64,000 nucleotides of DNA from Siphonodentalium dalli (taxonomy: Eukaryota > Mollusca > Scaphopoda > Gadilida > Siphonodentaliidae). The notes below the pieces were generated by a model. The model was given only the letters and a program-made list of their open reading frames with translations. It was not told the origin of the DNA and did not search any database. The translations under genes were made by a program, and so were the position numbers. Of the stretch, positions 13,718 to 25,649 are shown in pieces. Every line of letters begins with the position of its first letter. Position 1 is the first letter of the stretch. The stretch lies in the NCBI GenBank assembly GCA_032622095.1, contig CP136063.1:151085379-151149378 (forward strand), in the 5' to 3' direction.

Positions 13718-14662
13718 ACATGCCCATAATATAAACGCGATCACATTGCATGGTTAAAAAAAACAAACTGCAATTGTCTTGGGCCGCGTTTGTATTCAAT
13801 TAATTCAGGTGTTAAATTAACATTGTGGAAGCCACTACAATAATTAATTTTTGGTGAATGTTTCAAAGGAATTATTATGAATGTCGGGATAACTTTTCAT
13901 GGTATTAGTATTAATAAATATACGAAATATTTAATGTATATAGTTTATATCAATCTTATAATTATATGAGAAATGAACACTCTTTATTGATCCATGCTGT
14001 TGAATGAATTGTAGGGTAAATTTATTTCCTATTGGGCAACTGGATGCCTACATGTGTTCCAAAGACTGCCATATATACTTGAAATAACTATTTATAACAC
14101 GCGGTTATGGCACAGGTCGATTCCGCCTACTCAACTTTTAACATTTTTTTGCCGGCGTCAATTTTGTGAACGACCTTTAATTCAGAATGAAATAACTCTT
14201 GCAGAGAAAGTGACAATAAGTAATCATTAACGCAATGAATCTTATTGTAGTAACAGCGGTCACAAATTCCCACAAAGTCTGTCGCGCATGATTCATATAA
14301 ATAGACAACAGTACTGGTGACGTAATAATTTCTCTATTGATGTAGCTGTGTTGTTGGTCAGATATCGTTAAAACAAAATTAGTTGCCACGATCATATTCC
14401 TGTTTGTGAATTTTATGCTGGGGAAATTTCTTAATTTTTTAATGTCATTACTATCCCGTGTGGTCATACATTTCAATAATTTACATTAGCCATAAAGATC
14501 AGTTCAAGTTGTCATCATTGTCCCATTTTGAGGTTTAATCCATGGCAAATTTTCCATGTGGTCAGTTTCCCTGCCAGACCCGTTCCTGATAATGTTTACA
14601 TAATACATGTATATGCATTATTAGTTTTAATATATTCATGTTTTCTATTTCGTAGAAGCGCA
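13718..14662 (+). repeat. Direct repeat, copy 1
   Basis: About 0.94 kb, closely matching 17238-18184. Shared landmarks are AAACGCGATCACATTGCATG, CTCTTTATTGATCCATGCTG, AACACGCGGTTATGGCACAG, and the end GTAGAAGCGCAGT, where the two copies diverge. Confidence 0.85.
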
Positions 14663-15584
14663 GTGGAAGTTTCCGGATATTTCATGAATATATGTTTGGT
14701 CAAATGTTAAATTGAGCAGTCTAAAAAAATATAACAATTATATATATATATTTTTGTGAGTAAAATAATTGCTCAAACCGCTCTCTGGGTCGGCATCTTA
14801 TAGATGTTACCGAATATATTTTTTTTTATCCAAAATATGTATCTCCTATAATAAATATCTTGGACACTGAAACTAATGGTTATATATTTCTTGCTTGCAA
14901 GATTCTAGAAGTCGTTTTAAAAATCGGTACGCAATACCTCGAGTACGCGCACTTGTCAAATGCCAATTAATGGTGATTATATCTTTGGACCAATCATGCG
15001 AGTCCTTTCGCTATAACAGCGATTGAAAGACAAGACCTCATTCATTTTAATTTCTTCCTCCTGTGTGTTTGATGCGTTTGACCGAGTGTGCGGGGCGGGA
15101 ATGTTGATCCCAACTGGGAGGGCCCTTGCTGTTTTCAGTGTCCAAGATATTTATTATAGGAGATACATATTTTGGGTAAAAAAATATTATATCTCCGTCA
15201 AATATATCTTGGACACTGAAACTAATGGTTATAATTAGAATTCTTGAAGAGGAGGAGGCCACGAGGCAGATAATCCGACTATGTCCATGAAACCCACCTG
15301 CTGAAGCAGAAAAGACCTGCATCCTGTACCAAAAAGATTTCTTGGTAGACATGTGCCAAAAATTAGATCATTGTGTCCCATATGTAATAGTTCAGATAAA
15401 CTCAAAAACAACTGAGCCTCCTAAAAGGAAACACCACGTACTTCATGTGCCCTACTAGTAATGATCACAGGGTGAAGGTGTCCAGGATAAACATTGGTCA
15501 TAGGCAAGGGGGATAATGTACCTAATAGGATAAAGGAACCTACCCCAACAATGAGGTAGCCAAGGCAAGGGTTCGGAAAAACCG

Positions 15585-16346
15585 CTATGTGCCGTGACAG
15601 CAAGAACCTGGATGGACTGAGACAGAACCAGCGGTAGATGCTGCAGAACCTCCATCGCTGCTCGTCGCTGCGAATGTTGTGGGAGCCGCGACTACAAATA
15701 GAGGAGGCATGACCACCAACAGATTCCGAGCCTGCAGCGCAGGCTGTACCGAGTTGACAGAGGAAAATTCATTGTTGCCCATATCGGAGAAGGTTGTGGA
15801 AGCCGCGACTACAAATAGAGGAGGCATGACCACCAACAGATTCCGAGCCTGCAGCGCAGGCTGTACCGAGTGGACAGAGGAAAATGAATTGTTTCCTGTC
15901 TCTGCGAAGGTTGTGGAAGCCGTGACTACAAATAGAGGAGGCATGACCACCAACAGACTCCGAGCCCGCAGCGCATGCTGTACCGAGTTGGCAGAGGAAA
16001 ATCCATTGTTGACCGTCTCTGCGAAGGTTGTGGAAGCCGCGACTGCAAATAGAGGAGGCATGACCACGAACAGACCCTGAGCCTGCCGCGCAGGCTGTAT
16101 CAAGTTGGCAGAGGAAAAATCGTCACACGTTGGTTTTTGTTCTTGATATGTGGGCCCCATCCAGTCCTTCGGTTGTGGAAGACAGGCGTACTTCTCTGCG
16201 GATGGCTCAGGAGGCCGCGACCAATAAGGAGGAGGCATGTCCCGCAACTGACTCCAGCGGAGGCTCCATGTGAATGGAGGAAGCAAGAGAATGGCGCTGT
16301 TTGTTCTTCCTTTTTCTGTGCTGTTAGTATCGTGCTGGTAATGCAT
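15585..16346 (-). CDS. Hypothetical repeat protein, 253 aa (may be non-coding)
   Basis: An open frame on the minus strand whose middle consists of four in-frame 39-residue repeats (pattern FSS.NSVQPALQARNLLVV then MPPLFVVAASTTFAET). The flanks are Pro/Ser/Thr-rich. I do not recognise it. The opposite strand is also open across the same repeats (133 aa at 15679-16080), because a 117-bp period keeps any open frame open, so the length alone is weak evidence. No splice signals or poly(A) site tie it to a gene. It could be part of a captured transcript carried by the surrounding inverted-repeat module. Confidence 0.25.
   Translation of the reverse strand: MHYQHDTNSTEKGRTNSAILLLPPFTWSLRWSQLRDMPPPYWSRPPEPSAEKYACLPQPKDWMGPTYQEQKPTCDDFSSANLIQPARQAQGLFVVMPPLFAVAASTTFAETVNNGFSSANSVQHALRARSLLVVMPPLFVVTASTTFAETGNNSFSSVHSVQPALQARNLLVVMPPLFVVAASTTFSDMGNNEFSSVNSVQPALQARNLLVVMPPLFVVAAPTTFAATSSDGGSAASTAGSVSVHPGSCCHGT
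15676..16143. repeat. 117-bp tandem repeat, four copies
   Basis: Units begin at 15676, 15793, 15910 and 16027, exactly 117 bp apart. Each contains GTTGTGGAAGCCGCGACTAC, AGAGGAGGCATGACCAC and GCAGCGCAGGCTGTACCGAG. A degraded partial unit follows at ~16170. The period is divisible by three. Confidence 0.93.
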
Positions 16347-17104
16347 GCAAAATTGTGCGCAATTGTTATCCTAAGACCAAAGGACTGACCCATCCGAAAT
16401 GACCCTCAGGGAAGGCACTCTCGGATGGGCATGGCGAACTCGGACACGCATCAAATGCTGCCAAATCCAGGAGATGTTGCGACAGCACGTCCTCGTCTCT
16501 GAACAGCACCGTCCGTCCAGGAGATGGGGGGGGGGGGGGGGTTGGGGGGGGAAAGGGGCAAGTATCCCGACCAGGTCACCTGGTTTGATGAGGCAAAAAA
16601 TTCCGGAGCCTCGGAAAGGAAACTAAGTCTTAAGTTCTGGCCTAGGAGCCCAAAATAGGCCAGAAACTGTACAAAGCAAGGCCACACTGGTGGAGGAAAG
16701 AACACAGGTGAATAATAGGGATACATACCCACCCCAAAACCGGGAAGGACGGATGCCGGAAAAGACGTTGACGAATGGAGGACAGGTCAGAACCTGTGCA
16801 GTCAAATCCCCTGGAGTGGAAGCAGTGGCAGTTGACACATTGAACTGCGTAGGCAGGCAATGTGCTGAGGGCACCGAGCTTGCGAGCTAAACGGACCACT
16901 GATGTGGTAGCTGTAGCAAGTGGCTGGCTGGTGCAGCGATGGTGCGAACCCGGCGGAACCGGAGGCAGGACCATTAATTGGCATTTGACAAGTGCGCGTA
17001 CTCGAGGTATTGCGTACCGATTTTTAAAACGACTTCTAGAATCTTGCAAGCAAGAAATATATAACCATTAGTTTCAGTGTCCAAGATATATTTGACAGAG
17101 ATAT

Positions 17105-17237
17105 ATAAATGACTTTCGGCCTCATTTGTCGAAGCGCTCTTTATGAGAAAGAACTGAATTCATACAAGCCAATAAAACATGATCATGCACCATCGGTTGC
17201 GAATAGTTTGGGATAGTTGATAGTAAATTCTACATGT
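17105..17237. other. Short spacer with AACGCTC-type motif
   Basis: Contains GCGCTCTTTAT at 17132 and CATACAAGCC.ATAAAACATGATC, weakly matching 11345-11390. It appears to be another diverged copy of the duplicated block noted at 11.3 and 12.9 kb. Confidence 0.4.
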
Positions 17238-18184
17238 AACATGCCCATAGTTTAAACGCGATCACATTGCATGGTTAAAAAAACGAACTGTAATGAATGG
17301 TATTGGACGTGTATTCAATTAATTCAGGAGTTAAATTAACGTTGTGGAGCTTTGGTGGTTGTTTCAAAGGAATTATTATGAATGTCGGGATAACTTTTCA
17401 TTGTATTATAGTATTAATAAATACACGAAATATTTAATGTATATAGTTTATATCAATCTTATAATTATATGTACACTAAACGCTCTTTATTGATCCATGC
17501 TGTTGAATAAATTGTAGGGTAAATTTATTTCATATATGGTAAATGGACGCCTACATGTGTTTCAAAGACTGGCATATATACCTGAAATAACTATGCATAT
17601 TATAACACGCGGTTATGGCACAGGTCGATTCCACCTGCTCAACTTTTAACATTTCTTGCCGACGTCAATTTTGTGAACCCAAGTATACAAACGACATTTG
17701 ATTCAGAATGAAATAACTCTTGCAGAGAAAGTGACAATAAGTAATCATTAACGCAATGAATCTTAGTGTAGTAACAGCGGTCACAAATCCCACAAAGCAA
17801 GTCACGCGTGATTCATATAAATAGACAACTGGTGACGTAATAATTTCTCGTTTGATGTAGTTGTGTGTTGTTGGTCAGATATCGTTAAAACAAAATTAGT
17901 TGCCAAGATCATACTCCTGTTTATGAATTTTATGCTGAGGAAATTTCTGAATTTTTGAATGTCATTACGTTCGCGTGTGGTTACACATTTCAATAATTTA
18001 CATTAGCCATAAAGACCAGTTCAAGTTGGTTGCATCATTGTCCCATTTTGAGGTTTAATCCATGGCAACTATTCCATGTGTTCAGTTTTCCCGCCAGACC
18101 CGTTCCTGATAATGTTTACATAATACATGTATATCAATATGCATTATTAGTTTTAATATATGCATGTTTTCTATTTCGTAGAAG
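17238..18184 (+). repeat. Direct repeat, copy 2
   Basis: Partner of 13718-14662, about 3.5 kb away. It lacks the poly-G bounded insertion, so it shows the pre-insertion state of that site. Confidence 0.85.
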
Positions 18185-19554
18185 CGCAGTTATTCATTGT
18201 ATATTTCGATATGTTCAATATGGACTAACAGCATACCCACCTCCAAGGCGCCCGTATCTTTAAAATCCGATGAAAAATTGGTTAAACACGAACAATATTT
18301 TAAATATTGGCAAGTTGAAGAACGGCCTCATCGCGTTCGAGTCATGCAACAGCTGCGAGGTGTTGCCGTGTTGGTGAACGTATGAACTGATTTTATAATT
18401 TTCTTCTACTGGTAGTAGATTGTTCTTTTGCCAACACGTCGGGTTGACAAGAGCTCTTAATTCATAGTACGGCGATAGGTGGATTGATAAAAATTATTTC
18501 CGTTGATCAATTGCATATAAACTTAAATAAGTGACATAACTACTCTATACAAAGCACAATTAGACTACAATGAGTTCATAATGTAATCTTCTAGTATATA
18601 GACACAGAGTATATATACATCCTCCGATATGCAGGGACAAATGCAGCGAAATGCAGTGCAGCAGTGTTTGGTTAATTATCAGGCGGCATGCACGAGAAAA
18701 GAAACATTCAAAACACCAATCAGTGAGATAGACAATGTTGTAAACTCTGTCCTTGATGTTGCTACGTCACTGGGCACGTGCACATTCGTGATTATTGTCG
18801 GGCGGCATTGTTTGATCTTTTCCTGCAACGTTTGGTGATCGCATGTATTTGCTGTAGTGGGCAGTTCACAGTACAACACATTTTTTACATATTCTTATCT
18901 AATCACGATTCGCATGAAACACATGTATGCAAATGGAATGGGGAAACTATCCCTCTATATAAGTCTGTTTCAAGTTGGTTCGCGCAAGATAATTATGCGA
19001 TCGCCACATTTCACCAACACAAAAATCTGATAATCTGAGTCCCGACAGAGAATAAATAAAGACACTGTGTGGTGGTATGTTTAGTTCTTTATTCCGGATT
19101 TTGTTATCGCGTTGGAGTTGAATGGAGTTGTGTCGGCATATTTGGAATTGAATTTGAAGATTCTCTGTCTCCTTGGCTTACCTGTGGTCGTGTTTTTTCT
19201 GTATAATTCCGCGGAAAAAATCGCTATCCAAATGTTCTAACTGATTTACGTACGAAAAGACTTGGAAGAATGTCTGAATATAGATCTGAGCATATTATCA
19301 CCCAATTGCCCGCGCCCGCCGAAAGCGGCGACCTCAAGGAATTACGTGGGGACGTCAACCATTGAAGACATTAGTACTCTAAAATATATTTAGTTTCACG
19401 CGATGAATGAATGTAAGGTCAGTTTCTTAATATATTAACGCATATTATAGGCCAACTTGAACAAAACAGATCGAAAATGTCACACAGCCTTGAGTCTTAA
19501 AAAAAAACAGCGAAAATTATTCTTATCGGCAGATTATTCGATCGCGGTTGACAC
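18185..19554. other. No recognisable gene
   Basis: Short ORFs only (for example 18629-18838, rich in Gln near the start). A poly(A)-signal pair of opposite orientation (AATAAA at ~19055, TTTATT at ~19089) and a minus-strand donor CAG/GTAAG at ~19178 suggest remnants of an inward-facing transcription unit of the large TIR element, but no protein could be read. Confidence 0.4.
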
Positions 19555-19790
19555 GAGGAATGACCGCGGTGTAAGGCGGTCGCGGAAAATACTACCGCGG
19601 TGTACACCGGTAACGGACTAGATTACCGCGGTGTACTACCACATGACCGCGGTGTACTACCGCATGACCGCGGTGTACTACCGCATGGCCGCGGTGTACT
19701 ACCGCATGACCGCGGTGTAGTTGCGGTATGACCGCGGTCATGACCGGCCCATAACCTCGTTAAAGGGGTCGATTAATTAGAGCATAGCTG
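19555..19790 (-). repeat. Right TIR plus subterminal CCGCGG repeats
   Basis: Eight CCGCGG palindromes, mostly as near-identical steps of CCGCGGTGTACTACCGCATG, are followed by the inverted terminal sequence ending GAGCATAGCTG at 19790. It mirrors 2557-2760. Confidence 0.8.
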
Positions 19791-20345
19791 TAGCTATATA
19801 ATTCTCGGCCGCAGGTACCGACTAATCAACTTCGACTCGACTTTTGGGGTTTGACAAGTGACGTCAATCTCAGTTGTTTCAACAATATCTAAAACTGTAG
19901 GTTTGCATGTAGGTTTTCCCTGCCTTAACATAATTATTATAGTCTATAGACATACTTGTCACAAGTGTAAGGAACCCTCCCAAGATATAAACATACATGT
20001 AAATTTTCATCAAGAGCTTCTGATAGCGCTTCCCGTCTGCGTTCAGCAACATCAGACCAATACTCTGCAGGTACATCCTCTGAAACAAAAAATAATCTAA
20101 TGAAGCAAGATCAGATTATGTAGATTTCAGTGGAATAGTCCTTAGTGAAAAATAGCTCAATTTATGTAAATTAAACAATTACAAACCAGTAATCAGGGTT
20201 TTTGCTAGAGGTGCAGTGGGTCCCATTTAGGGCCCCTTTCCTCCAGTCCAAATTTCCCCTCCAACACATATTAATTATACACATACATTTTACATTCCAA
20301 ATATTAATGCTTATATCGCCTGTGTATCTCCTATAAAATAAAATG
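19791..20345. other. Spacer without a gene
   Basis: Between the right end of the large TIR element and the next satellite element. No feature with support was seen. Confidence 0.5.
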
Positions 20346-23300
20346 AAAGTGTCAATGACACTGTAGCTCAACTTGGAAAGGGAATAATTTAATGTATTAC
20401 AGTCAATGGAGCGATTAGGAATGTGGAAAGTTGAATGTCTAATACTAGTTAAAAGACATGAAGAGAAAAGTAAAATCCAAGATGGTTGCTGGCGGCCATG
20501 TTTTCGGCCGAATGACCCCAAAATGAGTCGTTCCCATCTACATGTCAACGTTAACATCCATGACAAATTTTATGATGATCAGACTAAAGGTACGACCTGT
20601 AGCCCGTGCTAAAGAATTTAGTCATACAAAGAGTAAAATCCAAGATGGCTGCTGGCTGTCACGTTGTTTCGCCAAATGACCCCAAAATTACTCGTTCCCA
20701 TCTACATGTCAATATTAACATCCATGACAAATTTCATGATGATCAGACGAACAGTACGACCTGTGGCCCGTGCTAATGGATTAAATTTTGAAATCCAAGA
20801 TGGCTGCTGGCGGCCATGTTTTTTGTACGAATGACCCCAAAATGACTCGTTCCCATCTACATTCCAATATCAACAGCCATGACAAATTTTATGATGATCA
20901 GACTAAAGGTACGACCTGTAGCCCGTGCTAAAGGATTTAGTCATACAAAGAGTAAAATCCAAGATGGCTGCTGGCGGCCATGTTTTTTGGCCGAATGACC
21001 CTAAAATGACTCGTTCCCATCTACATGTGATTATTAACATTCATGACAAATTTTATGATGATCAGACTAAAAGTAGGACCTGTAGCCCGTGCTAAAGGAT
21101 TTAGTCATGCAAAGAGTTAAATCCAAGACGGCTGCTGGCGGCCATGTTTTTTGGCCGAATGACCCCAAAATGACACATTCCCATCTACATGTCAGTCAAT
21201 ATTAACATCCATGACAAATTTCATGATGATCAGACGAACAGTGCGACCTGTGGCCCGTGCTAATGGATTGAATTTTGTAAACAAAGATGGCCACTGGCGG
21301 CCATGTTTTTTGTCCAAATGACCCCAAAATGACTCGTTCCCATCTACATTCCAATTTCAACTACCATGACAAATTTCATGATTATCAGACTAAAGGTACG
21401 ACCTGTAGCCCGTGCTAAAGGATTTAGTCATACAAAGAGTAAAATCCAAGATGGCTGCTGGCGGCCATGTTTTTTGGCCGAATAACCCAATGAAAGTGTC
21501 AATGACACTGTAGCTCAACTTGGAAAGGGAATAATTTAATATATTACAGTCAATGGAGCGATTAGGAATGTGGAAAGTTGAATGTCTAATACTAGTTTAT
21601 AGACATGAAGAGAAAAGTAAAATCCAAGATGGCTGCTGGCGGCCATGTTTTCGGCCGAATGACCCCAAAATGAGTCGTTCCCATCTACATGTCATCGTTA
21701 ACATCAATGACAAATTTTATGACGATCAGACTCAAGGTACGACCTGTGGCCCGTGCTAATGGATTAAATTTTGAAATCCAAGATGGCCACTGGCGGCGAT
21801 GTTTTTTGTCCGAATGACCCCAAAATGACTCGTTCCCATTTACATTCCAATTTCAACAGCCATGAAAAATTTGATGATGATCAGACTAAAGGTACGACCT
21901 GTAGCCCGTGCTAAAGGATTTAGTCATACAAAGAGTAAAATCCAAGATGGCTGCTGGCGACCATGTTTTTTGGCCGAATGACCCCAAAATTACTCGTTCC
22001 CATCTACATGTGAATATTATCATCCATGATAAATTTCATGATGATCAGACAATCAGTACAACCTGTGGCCCGTGCTAATGGATTAAATTTTGAAATCCAA
22101 GATGGCCGCTGGCGGCCATGTTTTTTGTCCGAATGACCCCAAAATGACCTGTTCCTATCTACATTCCAATATCAACAGCCATGACACATTTTATGATGAT
22201 CAGACTAAAGGTACGACCTGTAGCCCGTGCTAAAGGATTTAGTCATACAAAGAGTAAAATCCAAGATGGCTGCTGGCGGCCATGTTTTTTGGCCGAATGA
22301 CCCTAAAATGACTCGTTCCCATCTACATGTGATTATTAACATTCTTGACAAATTTTATGATGATCAGACCAAAGGTACGACCTGTAGCCCATGCTAAAGG
22401 ATTTAGTCATACAAAGAGTAAAATCCAAGACAGCTGCTGGCGGCCATGTTTTTTGGCCGAATGACCCCAAAATGACTCGATCCAATCTACATGTCATTGT
22501 TAACATCAATGACAAATTTTATGACGATCAGACTCAAGGTACGACCTGTGGCCCGTGCTAATGGATTAAATTTTGAAATCGAAGATGGCCGCTGGCGGCC
22601 ATGTTTTTTGTCCGAATGACCCCAAAATGACTCGTTCCCATCTACATTCCAATATCAACAGCCATGACAAATTTTATGATGATCAGACTAAAGGTACGAC
22701 CTGTAGCCCGTGCTAAAGGATTTAGTCATACAAAGAGTAAAATCCAAGATGGCTGCTGGCGGCCATGTTTTTTGGCCGAATGACCCCAAAATTACTCGTT
22801 CCCATCTACATGTGATTATTAACATTCTTGACAAATTTTATGATGATCAGACTAAAAGTAGGACCTGTAGCCCGTGCTAAAGGATTTAGTCATACAAAGA
22901 GTAAAATCCAAGATGGCTGCTGGTGGCCATGTTTTTGAGCCAAATGACCCCAAAATGACTCGTTCCCATCTACATGTCAATATTAACATCCATGACAAAT
23001 TTCATGATGATCAGACAAACAGTACGACCTGTGGCCCGTGCTAATGGATTAAATTTTGAAATCCAAGATGGCCGCTGGCAGCCATGTTTTTTGTCCGAAT
23101 GACCCCAAAATGACTCGTTCCCATCTACATTCCAATTTCAACAGCCATTACAAATTTTATGATGATCAGACTAAAGGTACGACCTGTAGCCCGTGCTAAA
23201 GGATTTAGTCATACAAAGAGTAAAATCCAAGATGGCTGCTGGCGGCCATGTTTTTTGGCCAAATGACCCCAAAATGACTCGTTCCAATCTACATGTCATT

Positions 23301-24250
23301 GTTAACATCCATGACAAATTTTATGATGATCAGACTAAAGGTACGACCTGTAGCCCGTGCTAAAGGATTTAGTCATACAAAGAGTAAAATCCAAGATGGC
23401 TGCTGGCGGCCATGTTTTTCGGCCGAATGACCCCAAAATGACTCGTTCCCATCTACATGTCAATATTAACATCCATGACAAATTTCATGATGATCAGACG
23501 AACAGTGCGACCTGTGGCCCGTGCTAATGGATTGAATTTTGAAAACAAAGATGGCCACTGGCGGCCATGTTTTTGTCCCAATAACCCCAAAATGACTCGT
23601 TCCCATCTACATTCCAATTTCAACAGCCATGACAAATTTCATGATTATCAGACTAAAGGTACGACCTGTAGCCCGTGCTAAATTATTTAGTCATACAAGA
23701 GTAAAATCCAAAGATGGCTGCTGGCGGCCATGTTTTTTGGCCGAATGACCCCAAAATGACTCGTTCCCATCTACATGTCATTGTTAACATCCATGACAAA
23801 TTTTATGATGATCTGACTAAAGGTACGACCTGTAGCCCGTGCTAAAGGATTTAGTCATGCAAAGAGTAAAATCGAAGATGGCTGCTGGCGGCCATGTTTT
23901 TTGGCAGAATGACCCCAAAATTACTCGTTCCCATCTACATGTCAATATTAACATCCATGACAAATTTCATGACGATCAGACGAACAGTACGGACTGTAGC
24001 CCGTGCTAATGGATTGAATTTTGAAATCTAAGATGGCCACCAGCGGCCATGTTTTTTTTCCGTATGACCCCAAAATGAATCATTCCGGTACAAATGTTGA
24101 TGTCAACAGCTATGACAAATTTCATAATGATCTGATCAAAGGTACGACCTGTAGCCTCTATTGTTGACACCTTACGCACACACGCGCACACGGACGACGG
24201 ACGACAAAGCCATGGCAATAGCTCAAACTTTACAAAGTAAAGTTGAGCTA
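20346..24250 (+). mobile_element. Satellite-bearing TIR element 2
   Basis: The left terminus TGAAAGTGTCAATGACACTG, then TAGCTCAACTT at 20364, is followed by about two dozen monomers and a right terminus ending GTAAAGTTGAGCTA at 24250. Two monomer classes are interleaved. Class A (~162 bp) carries GGATTTAGTCATACAAAGAG, and class B (~156 bp) carries TGGATTAAATTTTGAAATCC and a CATTCCAATTTCAACAGCC variant. Both share AAGATGGC.GCTGGCGGCC, GAATGACCCCAAAATGACTC and GTACGACCTGTAGCCCGTGC. A second left terminus lies inside the array at ~21491-21550, so the array is composite. Probably non-coding. Confidence 0.9.
21491..21640 (+). repeat. Internal second left terminus within the satellite array
   Basis: A near-exact copy of 20344-20490 (TGAAAGTGTCAATGACACTG ... 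GGAATGTGGAAAGTTGAATG). It interrupts a monomer directly after GCCGAATAACCCAA, implying nested insertion or unequal exchange between elements. Confidence 0.85.
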
Positions 24251-25641
24251 AAAATTATGTATATTAATTTTTTTAATGAAAATAATCTGTTTTGTGTTTT
24301 GTTATGTTAGATACATATTTAAAATAAGACTAAAAAAATCATCTTGTATATTGTAATACAGTATTTTGTCAATGGAAATTAGCTGGAGTACTAGTAATGC
24401 TATTTTTGTGCATGAATTTTTGTCAACTTCATTCAGAGTTAACCTGATATCAATGTATACTCGCCCTCCGAGTTCTAAAAATGGGGTGGGCTTATCTACA
24501 GTGTATGAGGACCAGGCCCATGATTGTTTTGGGAGCAAAAACAAAGACTGGGCTTACCATCAGGGATGGGCTTACTGACAGGTGTATACAGTAAAAGGTA
24601 GTTTTATCACGAGCCAACGCTGACCAATAGAGAACCATTTCATGGAACAATAAATTTCTCCAAGGATACATGTATGTACACACATACATTGAGGATATAT
24701 ATATTTAAATGTACATACAGTATCAATTTTATGTATCACCAATGAAAACACCCTTGCATTACTTAAGAACCTTTTGCACAGTTTGTTATTAACTAGAGGT
24801 GGGTTGTCCCCTCCCCCCAAAAAAAACTGTTGTAAGTCGAAAGAGGGGATAACACTAAATAAATATAAATGCCATGTTTTTAAAAAATAGACCGAAAAAT
24901 GTAGGAACAAAAGCTCAGACAAAATTATGCATTTTGTGAAAAATTTAAGTCGAAAAAGGGGGACAGACCTCATAATCACAGGTGCACAGGTTCCCATGGT
25001 TCTACATATCTGTGCCAAGTTTTAAAAATTGCAGGGGGGGGGGGGGGAGGTGGTTATAAAAATGGAGGAATAAAAGCACAGACAATCTTGAGAAAATTTT
25101 CTAATAAAAGTTCCCATGGTGGTAAATATCTGTGCCAAGTTCCAAAATAATCGCCAAAAAATGAAATTGTAACCACAATTGCAATACCTTTACTTTATAT
25201 CCACTTATTTTACAATAGATGCTCAGTGGCTTAGGTGTCCCGTTCCCCAAACCCTGGTGGAAATATTGCAGTAATAGATGTGAAGTATACATAACAAGCT
25301 ACAACCAACATAAACCAAGGATAATGTTAGAAGGGATAATGCAAACCATGTCATTGGGTTCTCTAGTCATGAGTATACTCCTGTTGGCAGATCTCCATAC
25401 CAAAATTTAATTCATATCCAACAAACAATGGCTGAGATATCTTCGCGTATGGACAGAAAACCATTATTTCCAGATAAACCAGGATAAACAAAAACACGCA
25501 AACAATGTCATCCAAAGTATTCCCGGTCCACCATACAATATTACTCTGTGTCTTGCTAATAGAGGTGGGGTGGGGGAAAGAGTGCCCTGTATCTGGCTGA
25601 TGTGTGTAAGAGTGGCCAGTGGGAACTAAGTCAAATTGTAC
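24251..25641. other. No recognisable gene; dispersed repeat fragments
   Basis: Includes a 14-G tract at 25034-25047. Two diverged copies of a block (GTTCCCATGGT ... ATATCTGTGCCAAGTT) are at ~24990-25030 and ~25110-25150. The ORFs here are short and featureless. Confidence 0.5.
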
Positions 25642-25649
25642 ATGTATAT

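Larger units (their letters stand above)
14825..17104. repeat. Inverted-repeat-bounded GC-rich module
   Basis: About 117 bp at 14856-14973 reappears, apparently without mismatch, in inverted orientation at 16968-17086 (GGACACTGAAACTAATGG ... CAAATGCCAATTAATGG). A third, compound copy at 15131-15232 joins two outer ends back to back: the rightward end CAGTGTCCAAGATATTTATT, then ATATATCTTGGACACTGAAA. The simplest reading is two adjacent elements (about 14825-15178 and 15190-17104) sharing ends of one family. The interior, especially 15235-17000, is much more GC-rich than the surroundings, unlike a degraded AT-rich transposon. Confidence 0.6.
2557..19790. mobile_element. Possible 17.2-kb TIR element with CCGCGG subterminal arrays
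   Basis: The left end at 2557 (CAGCTATGCTCTAATTAATC, then GACCC and AACGAGGTT) is matched in inverted orientation by the right end at 19790. Both ends are flanked by TA, consistent with a TA target duplication. Just inside each end lies a cluster of CCGCGG palindromes. The interior holds no transposase that I recognise and is filled with nested insertions: LINE 4232-7998, hAT-like 10370-11259, a poly-G bounded insertion, and an inverted-repeat module at 14.8-17.1 kb. The superfamily is unknown. Alternatively, these are two separate degraded copies of one family that happen to face each other. Confidence 0.5.

Noticed and set aside
13470-13799. ORFs around a Pro-rich/Gly-rich segment
   Set aside because: Produced by poly-G and poly-C tracts of the insertion, with no family features.
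2557-19790. Maverick/Polinton because of the 17-kb size and AG...CT within the ends
   Set aside because: No 6-bp target duplication, no polymerase, integrase or capsid-type ORFs, and the TIR similarity is only ~45 bp.
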